In this document: in pieces, positions 54,322 through 62,446 of the stretch
Layout of the letters: every line of letters starts with the position of its first letter
Position numbering within the stretch: position 1 is the stretch's first letter
Assembly (NCBI RefSeq): GCF_022014595.1
Contig: NZ_CP091740.1
Location: 124,001-188,000 of the forward strand
Length of the DNA stretch: 64,000 nt
Direction: 5' to 3'
Source: Solitalea lacus
Lineage (GTDB): Bacteria > Bacteroidota > Bacteroidia > Sphingobacteriales > Sphingobacteriaceae
Program-made: the position numbers and the translations under genes
The notes under the pieces: model-generated
Database searches by the model: none
What the model was told of the DNA's origin: nothing
The model's input: only the letters and a program-made list of their open reading frames with translations

Positions 54322-54721
54322 ATAGAGAGCATTTAGATATATCTAATTTAACATTATTATCTGATTTTCAAAATTTTAAACCCTAGCAATAGCTTCAAAC
54401 TCTCCTTGTCTTTTATGCCATTCACAAGCATTCTCATTGCAAGATTCTTCACAAGATTTTAGAATCATTATCAGTATAATAATTCACCGACCAGAATTGA
54501 TGTTCAATTTTTATATCATTCACGTCTATTTATTTTCAGCTTTATTTATTATTAAATATCTACGTTTAATGAATAATCAATAATTATTCTGCAATAATTG
54601 CTTGTAAATATTTCATTTTCAACAACAAACAAACCTGTTTTCCGAAATTGATTATCAAATTTATATGTAAAATACCTATTACATTTAGTACTATGCATTA
54701 CATGGTATTATGAAAAACATA
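54322..54721. other. Divergent intergenic region between cassette 4 and padR
   Basis: Very A+T-rich. It contains the palindrome TTAGATATATCTAA at 54333-54346, and on the minus strand a perfect -7 box TAAATTTG at 54656-54663 which would give cassette 4 a leader of over 300 bases. No small gene was recognised. Confidence 0.45.
54333..54346. promoter_or_regulatory. 14-bp perfect palindrome upstream of cassette 4 susC
   Basis: TTAGATATATCTAA is its own reverse complement. The corresponding place upstream of cassette 1 susC reads TTAGATATACCCAA (37294-37307), a decayed version. Candidate operator or RNA element near the ribosome binding region. Confidence 0.4.
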
Positions 54722-54729
54722 TATCTTTG
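54722..54729 (+). promoter_or_regulatory. -7 box (TATCTTTG) directly before the PadR-family ATG
   Basis: A perfect TAnnTTTG match whose last base is 5 bases before the ATG at 54734. Since Bacteroidota transcripts start a few bases after this box, the mRNA would begin at or near the ATG. No TTG is found at the usual spacing. Confidence 0.45.
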
Positions 54730-54733
54730 TAAT

Positions 54734-55135
54734 ATGATAATCGAAAACACGCAAACCCAAATGAGGAAAGGAATACTTGAGTACTGTATTCTTTCTATAA
54801 TTTCCCGAGGGGAAATATATGCCTCTGATATTATGGAGGAATTGCGTAATGCCCGGCTGCTTGTTGTGGAGGGCACACTCTATCCTCTGTTAACACGCTT
54901 AAAAAATAATGGACTTTTGGTTTACAACTGGGTAGAATCAGCTTCAGGACCTCCTAGAAAATATTATAGGCTTTCTGATGACGGAAAGAAAGTTTTGGAG
55001 CAATTGAACATTACCTGGCAAGAGTTAGTTTATGCCGTAACCACCACAACTTCAAATAATAATACCGATGTAATTACGGTTGAAACAACTCGCCCCAACA
55101 CCACACCTGAAACAAACGACACAAACAACGAATAA
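54734..55135 (+). CDS. PadR-family transcriptional regulator, 133 aa
   Basis: I start at 54734 (MIIENTQTQMRKGILEYCIL), because relatives open with a similar IENTQ.QMRKG phrase; the frame is open 8 codons further upstream but those codons overlap the -7 box. The winged-helix core is clear: LSIISRGEIYASDIMEELRN, VVEGTLYPLLTRLKNNGLLV and SGPPRKYYRLSDDGKKVL. The C-terminal tail is Thr/Asn-rich. PadR regulators repress genes until a small ligand or stress signal arrives. It precedes the PspC gene by 25 bases, a pairing common in Bacteroidota, so it probably autoregulates this operon. Confidence 0.92.
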   Translation: MIIENTQTQMRKGILEYCILSIISRGEIYASDIMEELRNARLLVVEGTLYPLLTRLKNNGLLVYNWVESASGPPRKYYRLSDDGKKVLEQLNITWQELVYAVTTTTSNNNTDVITVETTRPNTTPETNDTNNE

Positions 55136-55160
55136 CTGAACAACCAATAACGCTACTAAA

Positions 55161-57041
55161 ATGAACAAGACAATAATAATTAATATAAGTGGTATCATCT
55201 TTCATATCGAAGAAGATGCTTACGATGTACTTAAGTCGTATATGAATGACATTAAGCGACACTTTTCAGCCTCAACAGACAGCTTCGAAATCATTACTGA
55301 TATAGAAAACCGTATTGCTGAATTATTCACAGAAAGATTAACCTCTGATAACAAACAGGTTATCTTTTTAGCCGATGTTGAGGAAGTGATTAATAAAATG
55401 GGTAAAGTAAGTGATTTTGATCCTGACACTGAAACCACTCAAACACCAAATGGCTCTACAAGTATGTTTTCGGAGGATTTCCCTAAAGTTAAACGCCGTC
55501 TTTTCAGAGATACCGACAACCAGATAATTGGCGGGGTTTGTTCGGGTGTTGCAAATTATATGGAGATTGACCCTACCTGGGTGCGCCTAATTTGGGCCTT
55601 GTTAACTATAACCTGGGGTTTCGGTCTGATTATTTACATCATCCTATGGCTTGCCGTGCCTGAAGCAAAGACCGTTGCTGATAAGATGGCCATGAAAGGA
55701 GAAGCTGCAACCCTGGCATCAATAAAAAAAGCGGCCAATGATAAAATCAATGAAGTTAAAAGTAATTCAGGTTTAAAGTCATTTTTTAACAGCTTTTTCG
55801 AAGTGCTCGGCAGTATACTAAAATGGGGACTGAAAGCATTTGTGATCTTTATTGGAGTAGTTATTATACTTTCTGCAATAGCCGCCTTGCTGGCTATTTT
55901 TACAGGTTCAACTGCACTGGTTTTTTCAGAATCCTTTGGCCTTGGAAACTTTCCGCCATTAAACTTTATTGCCCCTGCTTACCGTATCCCTCTTTGGCTC
56001 TCTGTTTTTTTCCTGGTATTGGTTCCTTCTATTTTCATCATTTGGCTTGGTGTTAAGGTAATTTTTAACAGAAGCTTTCTCAATAAAACTGTAGGTTTTT
56101 CTATGTTGGCCATTTGGGTGATTGCTTTATTTGCCTTTGCTGTTTACGCAGGCAAATCGGCTGCAAGCTTTAAAGAAGAAGCTTCTATTCGTCAAACAAT
56201 TGACCTAACCCCTGTAAAAAACAATACTTGGTATTTGCTTGCAGATGATAAAAAATGGCTAACCTCTAATGACAGTATTAAATTTAATATCACCCTTAAA
56301 AGCGGAAAGTCTATCGCCCACTACAGTGATGATTTTGATTTCGATGAAGTAAACCTGAAAATAGAACGCAGTCCGGATAATAAGCCACATCTGATTAAAA
56401 TTTACAAATCAAAAGGCAAAAACTTTGACAACGCAATTGAGAACTCGCAAAACATTTTATACAACTACTTACAAAAAGATTCAACCTTAACTTTCAACCG
56501 CCATTATGAACTTAAAAACAATGGTTTATGGAGAGTTCAAGAAGTTGAATTAATTCTTCAGCTACCATTGAATAGCAAAATAATAGCTGATCAAAAAATG
56601 AGTTCAATTATGCGTGACCCATATTTTTATGAATGTGAAGATGACAATTCACACCATGATCACGAAGATGAATCCTCAACCAAAACCTGGATTGTAACAG
56701 AAAATGGCATTCGTTGCAGTAACTACACTGTCTCGAACTCATTTGAGCGCAACCCTGACCTTGACGAAACTCTAAAAGGTATGGCTCGTGACGAAATCAA
56801 CTCTAAATTCAGTCTAGAAGATGAAAACGGCACTTTTGATATTTATAATCAAAATGTTGAGGAGGTGGAAAAAGGAACATTTAGAGTTATCTCCGAAGCA
56901 AGAATTCGCAAGTCGGATGGAAATGATGAGAAACGTACGTACAGTATAACTTTCCAAAGAAAAAAGGACGCTCAAGATCCTAACGATAATGACAGCTGGT
57001 GGGTAAAGGATGCAACAACTAAATCAATAGAACTGCGTTAA
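55161..57041 (+). CDS. PspC-domain membrane protein, 626 aa
   Basis: An N-terminal cytoplasmic region (about 1-105; MNKTIIINISGIIFHIEEDA, YDVLKSYMNDIKRHFSASTD, DIENRIAELFTERL) precedes a PspC domain at about 110-172 (RLFRDTDNQIIGGVCSGVAN, YMEIDPTWVRLIWALLTI). Membrane helices follow at about 225-250, 275-300 and 308-335. The rest is a soluble beta-rich region with a His/Asp/Glu-rich loop (ECEDDNSHHDHEDESSTKTW). PspC proteins take part in envelope stress responses. Cotranscribed with the PadR gene. Confidence 0.9.
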   Translation: MNKTIIINISGIIFHIEEDAYDVLKSYMNDIKRHFSASTDSFEIITDIENRIAELFTERLTSDNKQVIFLADVEEVINKMGKVSDFDPDTETTQTPNGSTSMFSEDFPKVKRRLFRDTDNQIIGGVCSGVANYMEIDPTWVRLIWALLTITWGFGLIIYIILWLAVPEAKTVADKMAMKGEAATLASIKKAANDKINEVKSNSGLKSFFNSFFEVLGSILKWGLKAFVIFIGVVIILSAIAALLAIFTGSTALVFSESFGLGNFPPLNFIAPAYRIPLWLSVFFLVLVPSIFIIWLGVKVIFNRSFLNKTVGFSMLAIWVIALFAFAVYAGKSAASFKEEASIRQTIDLTPVKNNTWYLLADDKKWLTSNDSIKFNITLKSGKSIAHYSDDFDFDEVNLKIERSPDNKPHLIKIYKSKGKNFDNAIENSQNILYNYLQKDSTLTFNRHYELKNNGLWRVQEVELILQLPLNSKIIADQKMSSIMRDPYFYECEDDNSHHDHEDESSTKTWIVTENGIRCSNYTVSNSFERNPDLDETLKGMARDEINSKFSLEDENGTFDIYNQNVEEVEKGTFRVISEARIRKSDGNDEKRTYSITFQRKKDAQDPNDNDSWWVKDATTKSIELR

Positions 57042-57056
57042 CTATCACTATAACCA

Positions 57057-57100
57057 ATGGCCGTTAGAGGTTACTTGTTCACTCTGCGGCCATATTTTAA
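57057..57100 (+). terminator. Probable terminator of the padR-pspC operon
   Basis: ATGGCCG (57057-57063) pairs with CGGCCAT (57087-57093), with an inner AGAG/CTCT pairing, followed by ATTTTAAATTT. Confidence 0.55.
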
Positions 57101-57214
57101 ATTTATTATCCTAAAAGTGCAACATTAACATTAAGCAATGCGTCATAGTTGAAAGAGTTAACAAGATGATATACAATCAAAACTAAACTGGTTAAACTTT
57201 AAAGCTAGCACCTC

Positions 57215-57577
57215 ATGAAAACCTATCTATTATACAAGCTCTCTTACTTGATGATGGTATTCATCATGGGAATGTTTTTAAACGGCCAAAATCAGTCCGT
57301 TAAACTCAAAAACCCAATGTCTGCAGAATCTTCTGCCAAAACTATAGCACAGAAGTACACAATGGATAAGCTGAAGCCTTATACCACAAAGCTGGAAGTA
57401 CCCATTGAAAGAATGATTGTAAGAAACTTAGGAAACGGATATTACAAAATCACTGAACTAGTACACATTGCGTACAATTCAATTCCTGAGAAACTGTTTT
57501 ACGAAGTTACTATTCATTATACCGACAAAGATTTTACCAGCTCGGTGATAGACAGTTTCAAACGCATTGAAAAGTAA
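57215..57577 (+). CDS. Small exported hypothetical protein, 120 aa
   Basis: A signal peptide or N-terminal membrane helix (LSYLMMVFIMGMFLNGQNQS, about 10-27) is followed by about 95 polar residues with a mixed helix/strand pattern (LEVPIERMIVRNLGNGYYKI, LFYEVTIHYTDKDFTSSVID). I do not recognise a family. It has its own 170-base upstream gap and a terminator, so it is probably a single-gene unit. No function can be proposed. Confidence 0.65.
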   Translation: MKTYLLYKLSYLMMVFIMGMFLNGQNQSVKLKNPMSAESSAKTIAQKYTMDKLKPYTTKLEVPIERMIVRNLGNGYYKITELVHIAYNSIPEKLFYEVTIHYTDKDFTSSVIDSFKRIEK

Positions 57578-57604
57578 ACTTCTCTTTATTCATATTTACA
57601 ATTC

Positions 57605-57631
57605 AAGGGGTAAGCGAAAGCTCCCCCTTAT
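57605..57631. terminator. Terminator between convergent genes
   Basis: AAGGGG pairs with CCCCTT and AGC with GCT around a GAAA tetraloop, with a small bulge between. It sits between the small exported protein gene and the M14 peptidase gene. Confidence 0.55.
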
Positions 57632-57643
57632 TCATTTATTATT

Positions 57644-60163
57644 CTATTCTTGTCCAACTAAGAAAACTGCATTACTGAACAACAGCTTACCATTCTCCCA
57701 AAAACTTCGAAACAACGGATTATCGGCCATATAAATAACTCGGCCGCTTCCAACATCTTCAACTCCGAAAACCAGTGTATTCTTTAATTTGGCTTTTGCT
57801 TTGTATCCAACAAAACCACTTACCAAACCATTTTCTCCAATTACGCCTACGTTCCAATTTCCTTTTGGTAAGAGCTGATACGTATTCACATCTTGACGCA
57901 ATGAGAAATATACATTTCCGAAGCCAAAACCAAGTGGATGCGAATTATCCAGCTTAAGCTTATAGATACTGCCTATACTATTTTCAGAAAGGTCGTTTCT
58001 TGATCGACTGCTATACAAATGAATACTAGATTCATTCGCAGATTCGTCTCCCGGCTCTACTTTTGGCTTCAAAACAAGGCCGGATTTACCAGCTAGTTGG
58101 GCAACGGCATTTTCCATTGCAATCAAACGCCCTCCATTTTTTAGCCATTCTCTAATTTTCCCTAAATCTTTATCAGCCGACAAAAATGAGTAGTTACCAT
58201 TAGGCAAAATCAAAACTGAGTAATCGTTCAATTTTAATTTATCAAAATTGCTGGCTTCAATGGCATCAATAGGGTAGTTCAGCTGCTGATCAAAGAAATG
58301 CCAAACTTCTCCATACGCATTCTCAGAAATTTCACTGCCGGTTAGAACGGCAATTCGAGGAGCTTTTATAAGATGAACCGATGATGACCCAAAATCAGCA
58401 CCTTTGCTTACGAAACTTGTTAAAGTCCTATCAAGATTTATCCCAACATCGGCAGCTGCTGTTTTCACAACTTGGTCAAAGTTATATCCTATACCGTTGT
58501 TACCAGACCTGGTTATAATTAAAGTTCCGGGAGCATAGGTTTTATTGTTTATTTCAAATGTAGTCTCAGCAAATCGTACATTCACTTTCTTTTGCAACAA
58601 ATTAGCCAGCAATTTAGCAGATGCCAAACTTTTCCACTCGGCAATGTAAGCAACCGGTTGAACAGTTAAACTTAATGTATGTTCATTTTCAATATTCTTA
58701 GATGCAGGCTTAATCACGGCTCCACTTGCATAGCTCTGTAAACCCCAAGCATAAGGCAACGCCCAAGAAGTTAAATCATACGTAATGGAATCAGCCAGTT
58801 TAGGGCGAGGTTCAAACAAAACGTTTAATAGCACTGATTTGGGTTGATAAGCAGTTATAACTAGATCGTTCCTTTCTATTGCAAACGATTCATTTTTACC
58901 AGTGAAATAATTAAACCCAGTAGCTGATTTTACAGATGATCCATAGCCATACTCAACACCGTTCCTCTCAAGCATTGCGGCAAAATCTTTGATTTTAGCT
59001 GCATTTTCTCCTTTAATCACATATGACTTATAAATACCCTTAGGATTGGTTCTGGATGAGGCATAATAGTTCCCAAACTCCTTCACTGCATATTCCGCAT
59101 TTAATGAAGCCGCCTCAATTGTGGATATACTTGTTGTAAAATGATGGTCAATCCTATCATTTAGTGTTAATGTATCCGCTTCACGAGTGATTACTCCCAA
59201 ACCAGCCCTCCCGGAGCCACCTTGCTCATACGTCATTCCAATTGCTCCATTAAACATTGGGTAAGTATCTCCATAACTCGGATAAAATAAATCGAAAACC
59301 TCCTTGGTAAAATACAACCAGTTATTTTGATCAAAATAGCTTGCGTTATTCTTGCCTATCTTAGTTTGAAATTCACGTTGCCATGGCGTCAATGCTTCGT
59401 GGTATGGATCTGCCGCTGGCGCAAAAAAATAAGGTTCATTCATCCCCATCTCATGAAAATCAACATGGATTTGAGGCAACCATTTATTGAACAAAGCCAC
59501 ACGGTACTGTGTTTCTTTTTGGGTTTGCCATGCCCAATCCCGATTTAAGTCAAACAAGTAATGGTTGGAACGGCCTCCAGGCCAAGGCTCTTGATGCTCA
59601 CGCGTAATTGCATTCAAATTGGGATTCCTTCCTACCCTTTCGGTGTAAAAATTAACGTAACGCTCTCGTCCATCAGGATTTAAGCATGGATCAATAATTA
59701 CAACAGTATTTTTCAACCATTGCTTGGTTTTATAATTGGCCGGATTAACCAACTCGTACAAGACTTTCATCGCTACTTCGGTAGATACTGCTTCATTACC
59801 GTGTACATTGTAGCTTAGCCACACAATAATTGGCTGGTTAGGCAAAGCGGCTCCCGGCACCACTCCAGCTAGCTTCAAATTATTTAAACGAATGCTTTCA
59901 AGCTTTTCACTATTCTCAGGTGAAGCAACAATAGCAACAGTCAACTCACGATGTTCATATGTTTCACCATATGGCTGTAGTTTAACTGTAGCGCATACTT
60001 TTGAAATATAATCAAAGTATGCAAGCACTTTATAGTGAGGGGTAAATCTGCTACCCAGTTTATACCCCAAAAATTCATCTGGAGATTTTAGTGCCTGAGC
60101 CTTTGCAAAAAACACAAAAAAAATCAGAGCAAATCCGCACCAAATCCGCTTATTCATAACCAT
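57644..60163 (-). CDS. M14-family zinc carboxypeptidase, exported, 839 aa
   Basis: A signal peptide (KRIWCGFALIFFVFFAKAQA) precedes a carboxypeptidase A-like domain at about 40-380. The zinc ligands HGNE (His121, Glu124) and a later His in IHVDFHEMG (His233 or His237), the substrate-binding DLNRDW and the catalytic Glu313 in MTYEQGGSG are all present, so it should be active. The C-terminal half has a glutamine-amidotransferase-like fold (LLPNGNYSFLSADKDLGKIR, REWLKNGGRLIAMENAVAQL) found in relatives. It removes residues from peptides in the periplasm or outside. The start could also be the ATG 6 bases in. No partner gene is adjacent. Confidence 0.92.
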   Translation of the reverse strand: MVMNKRIWCGFALIFFVFFAKAQALKSPDEFLGYKLGSRFTPHYKVLAYFDYISKVCATVKLQPYGETYEHRELTVAIVASPENSEKLESIRLNNLKLAGVVPGAALPNQPIIVWLSYNVHGNEAVSTEVAMKVLYELVNPANYKTKQWLKNTVVIIDPCLNPDGRERYVNFYTERVGRNPNLNAITREHQEPWPGGRSNHYLFDLNRDWAWQTQKETQYRVALFNKWLPQIHVDFHEMGMNEPYFFAPAADPYHEALTPWQREFQTKIGKNNASYFDQNNWLYFTKEVFDLFYPSYGDTYPMFNGAIGMTYEQGGSGRAGLGVITREADTLTLNDRIDHHFTTSISTIEAASLNAEYAVKEFGNYYASSRTNPKGIYKSYVIKGENAAKIKDFAAMLERNGVEYGYGSSVKSATGFNYFTGKNESFAIERNDLVITAYQPKSVLLNVLFEPRPKLADSITYDLTSWALPYAWGLQSYASGAVIKPASKNIENEHTLSLTVQPVAYIAEWKSLASAKLLANLLQKKVNVRFAETTFEINNKTYAPGTLIITRSGNNGIGYNFDQVVKTAAADVGINLDRTLTSFVSKGADFGSSSVHLIKAPRIAVLTGSEISENAYGEVWHFFDQQLNYPIDAIEASNFDKLKLNDYSVLILPNGNYSFLSADKDLGKIREWLKNGGRLIAMENAVAQLAGKSGLVLKPKVEPGDESANESSIHLYSSRSRNDLSENSIGSIYKLKLDNSHPLGFGFGNVYFSLRQDVNTYQLLPKGNWNVGVIGENGLVSGFVGYKAKAKLKNTLVFGVEDVGSGRVIYMADNPLFRSFWENGKLLFSNAVFLVGQE

Positions 60164-60319
60164 TTATATTGAAATTGAAAAATAAGAAAAATAAAGAATC
60201 CATAAAACAAATAATGCTGCTCACTTTGAGAGAGTTAAACTTAATTCACATGGCCGACAAGCAATAAAAAAACCCGCTGAAGCTCATTCAACGGGTTCAA
60301 TATTTAAAATATTGCTATT
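60164..60319. terminator. Gap carrying the BCCP terminator (hairpin at 60271-60298)
   Basis: AACCCGCTGA (60271-60280) pairs with TCAACGGGTT (60289-60298), one wobble. On the minus strand it is followed by TTTTTTATTGC. It ends the biotin carrier gene. Confidence 0.75.
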
Positions 60320-60823
60320 CTATTTAAATGTTATCAACACCTGATTCTTCTCGCAAGTGTCCTTCTCCTTAACCTTTATTGTCTTGATTACCCCCTCTGC
60401 AGAAGCTTTGATAATGTTTTCCATTTTCATCGCTTCCAATACCAATAAGGCATCATCCTTTTTAATCTCATCTCCTTCTTTAACCAAAACCTTGAGTACC
60501 AAACCTGGCATAGGAGCCTTTAAATCATTCATTTTATGAGTCCCGGCCACATCCATACCTAAGCTATGCAATAACTCATCATATTTATCCTTTAACTCAA
60601 CGGTGTATTTATTACCATTTACTACAACGATAGCAGTCTTATGAGCAGGATCTACATCAAGAATCTCGGCATTAAATGATTTACCGTCAATGTTTAGTAC
60701 ATGAAAACTATCTTCAGAAAGCTCTTTAACGTCGGCAGTAACAGGAACATTATTTATCAACAAACGTCCTTTTTCCAGGGAAATAGTTAACGTTTGCTTT
60801 TTATTAATATTGGCTTTGTACAT
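60320..60823 (-). CDS. Biotin carboxyl carrier protein (biotinyl domain), 167 aa
   Basis: The C-terminal 75 residues form a biotinyl/lipoyl domain: MNDLKAPMPGLVLKVLVKEG and the biotin-attachment motif EAMKMEN with Lys133. The N-terminal 90 residues are beta-rich and unlike AccB. It carries CO2 for an acyl-CoA carboxylase such as a propionyl- or acetyl-CoA type; the biotin carboxylase and carboxyltransferase subunits are not in the window. A promoter-like pair sits directly upstream, so it is probably expressed alone. Confidence 0.9.
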   Translation of the reverse strand: MYKANINKKQTLTISLEKGRLLINNVPVTADVKELSEDSFHVLNIDGKSFNAEILDVDPAHKTAIVVVNGNKYTVELKDKYDELLHSLGMDVAGTHKMNDLKAPMPGLVLKVLVKEGDEIKKDDALLVLEAMKMENIIKASAEGVIKTIKVKEKDTCEKNQVLITFK

Positions 60824-60848
60824 CTTAAGGTTTTAATGATATAGATGC

Positions 60849-60881
60849 CAAACTTAGTTAAAATTATGCTAAAGTGATCAA
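60849..60881 (-). promoter_or_regulatory. Probable promoter of the biotin carrier gene
   Basis: On the minus strand TTG (60881-60879) is followed after 22 bases by TAAGTTTG (60856-60849), a full match to the TTG-N17-23-TAnnTTTG pattern, about 26 bases before the ATG. It overlaps the last codons of the DUF4159 gene. This is the best-supported promoter in the window. Confidence 0.5.
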
Positions 60882-61597
60882 TTGTTTAAAGCGTATTGAA
60901 CAAGGTTTGCTCCCATTTGTAATGCTTTTTGATGAATCTCTTGTGAATCTCCAGGATAAACTCCAACGTCTTCCCATCCATTGCCCAAGTCCGCTTCGTA
61001 ATCATAAAAACAAACGATTCTTCCTTGATAGATTAGTGCAAAAGCTTGCGGGCGCTTTCCATCATGTTCATGAACTTTAGGTAAGCCATTCTGAAATTTA
61101 TACTTCTGTTGGAATATCGTGTGGCTCGGAGGTAGCTCTATAAAGTCAAGCTCAGGAAACACCTTTTTCATTTCCAGTCTGATAAACTTATCAAACCCGT
61201 AGTTATCACAAATATGCAAGAACCCTCCTCCAATTAAGTAGTTGCGCAAATTAGTCGCCTCCTGCTGGGAGAAAATAATATTGCCATGCCCCGTAACAAA
61301 GACGAACGGATAATTGAAGAGTTCTCCACTCCCTGGTTCCACTATTGCTTCTTCAGGATAAAAGCTAGTTCCAATATTTTCATTGCAAAATCTGGCAAGG
61401 TTAATTAATGCGGTCCTGTCTCCATACCAATCCCCTCCACCATTGTACTTTAATCGTGCTAATTTATAAGAAGGAGGGATGAATGAAGTGTGGAGTATGA
61501 GCAAAAGAAGTAATACAAAAGAAATAGAATGACCCAAAAAATAAGAACCGGTAAAACGATTATATTGTCTAAGTACTTTTTTTGCGTTTGCTAACAT
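60878..61597 (-). CDS. DUF4159-domain protein, 239 aa
   Basis: One N-terminal membrane helix or uncleaved signal (SFVLLLLLILHTSFI, about 27-41) is followed by a DUF4159 domain: RLKYNGGGDWYGDRTALINL, FPFVFVTGHGNI-type strand (YPFVFVTGHGNIIFSQQEAT), LIGGGFLHICDNYGFDKFIR and FPELDFIELPPSHTIF. The fold resembles amidotransferase-like or ThuA-like domains. Function unknown; in other Bacteroidota it often accompanies gliding or stress operons, which I cannot confirm here. It follows rsmE by 77 bases. Confidence 0.88.
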   Translation of the reverse strand: MLANAKKVLRQYNRFTGSYFLGHSISFVLLLLLILHTSFIPPSYKLARLKYNGGGDWYGDRTALINLARFCNENIGTSFYPEEAIVEPGSGELFNYPFVFVTGHGNIIFSQQEATNLRNYLIGGGFLHICDNYGFDKFIRLEMKKVFPELDFIELPPSHTIFQQKYKFQNGLPKVHEHDGKRPQAFALIYQGRIVCFYDYEADLGNGWEDVGVYPGDSQEIHQKALQMGANLVQYALNN

Positions 61598-61674
61598 ACT
61601 TTAACTACTTATTGAGCTATAAATATAGGAATAAGTAATATATAGGTAGAAGATGTGTAATTTTTTAAAAATTC

Positions 61675-62376
61675 TTATTCATTCAAAAAATTCAGTTGTG
61701 CACAAGCCACTAAACCGGCTGTTTCTGTACGCAAACGACTTTCGCCTAAAGTTACCGGCTTAAAATCGTTTTGTAATGCAAAATTTATTTCCTCTTCAGA
61801 AAAATCGCCTTCCGGACCTACAAGCACAAGGACTTCCTGTCCTTTATGGTACGTTTGACCCAAAGATTTGCGATCAGATTCAATACAATGGGCTATTAAC
61901 TTGCATTTTTCGGATCGTTGAACTATAAAACGCTTAAAATCGACACTTTCATTTAGTTTTGGTTGGAAAGCTTTTAAACTTTGCTTCATTGCTGAAACGA
62001 TGATTTTATTCAGGCGCTCAGTCTTTACTTCTTTTCGCTCTGAACGTTGGCAAATGATTGGAGTAATCTCATCAATTCCTATTTCAGTTGCTTTTTCCAA
62101 AAACCACTCTATTCGCTCAATATTTTTAGTGGGAGCAATGGCTACATGTAAGTAGAAATTTCTCTTGCCATAGTTTTCAATATGCTCTAAAACATGTAAT
62201 GCGCATCTTTTAGGATGCGCATCTATAATTTCAGTCTTATAAAAACCTCCCCTACCGTCAATAAGATATATTATATCTCCGGTAGTTAGGCGCAATACTC
62301 TAACACAATGTTTACTTTCCTCTTCATTAAGCTGGTATGAACTTCCTGCAATATCAGGTGTGTAAAACAAATGCAT
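61675..62376 (-). CDS. rsmE: 16S rRNA m3U1498 methyltransferase RsmE, 233 aa
   Basis: This SPOUT-family enzyme methylates N3 of U1498 in 16S rRNA. I start at the ATG at 62376 (MHLFYTPDIAGSSYQLNEEE), as relatives begin in this way; the frame is open 12 codons upstream but with no family likeness. The S-adenosylmethionine knot region is clear at the C terminus: LVLVGPEGDFSEEEINFALQ and LGESRLRTETAGLVACAQLN. The PUA-like N-terminal part carries HCVRVLRLTTGDIIYLIDGR. It follows the CorC-type gene by 70 bases. Confidence 0.94.
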   Translation of the reverse strand: MHLFYTPDIAGSSYQLNEEESKHCVRVLRLTTGDIIYLIDGRGGFYKTEIIDAHPKRCALHVLEHIENYGKRNFYLHVAIAPTKNIERIEWFLEKATEIGIDEITPIICQRSERKEVKTERLNKIIVSAMKQSLKAFQPKLNESVDFKRFIVQRSEKCKLIAHCIESDRKSLGQTYHKGQEVLVLVGPEGDFSEEEINFALQNDFKPVTLGESRLRTETAGLVACAQLNFLNE

Positions 62377-62446
62377 GTGAAAACTATTGAATCTTGAATT
62401 AATTTCTCCCAACGCTGAGCTAATCGGAGATGTTAAGTATCGGTAG

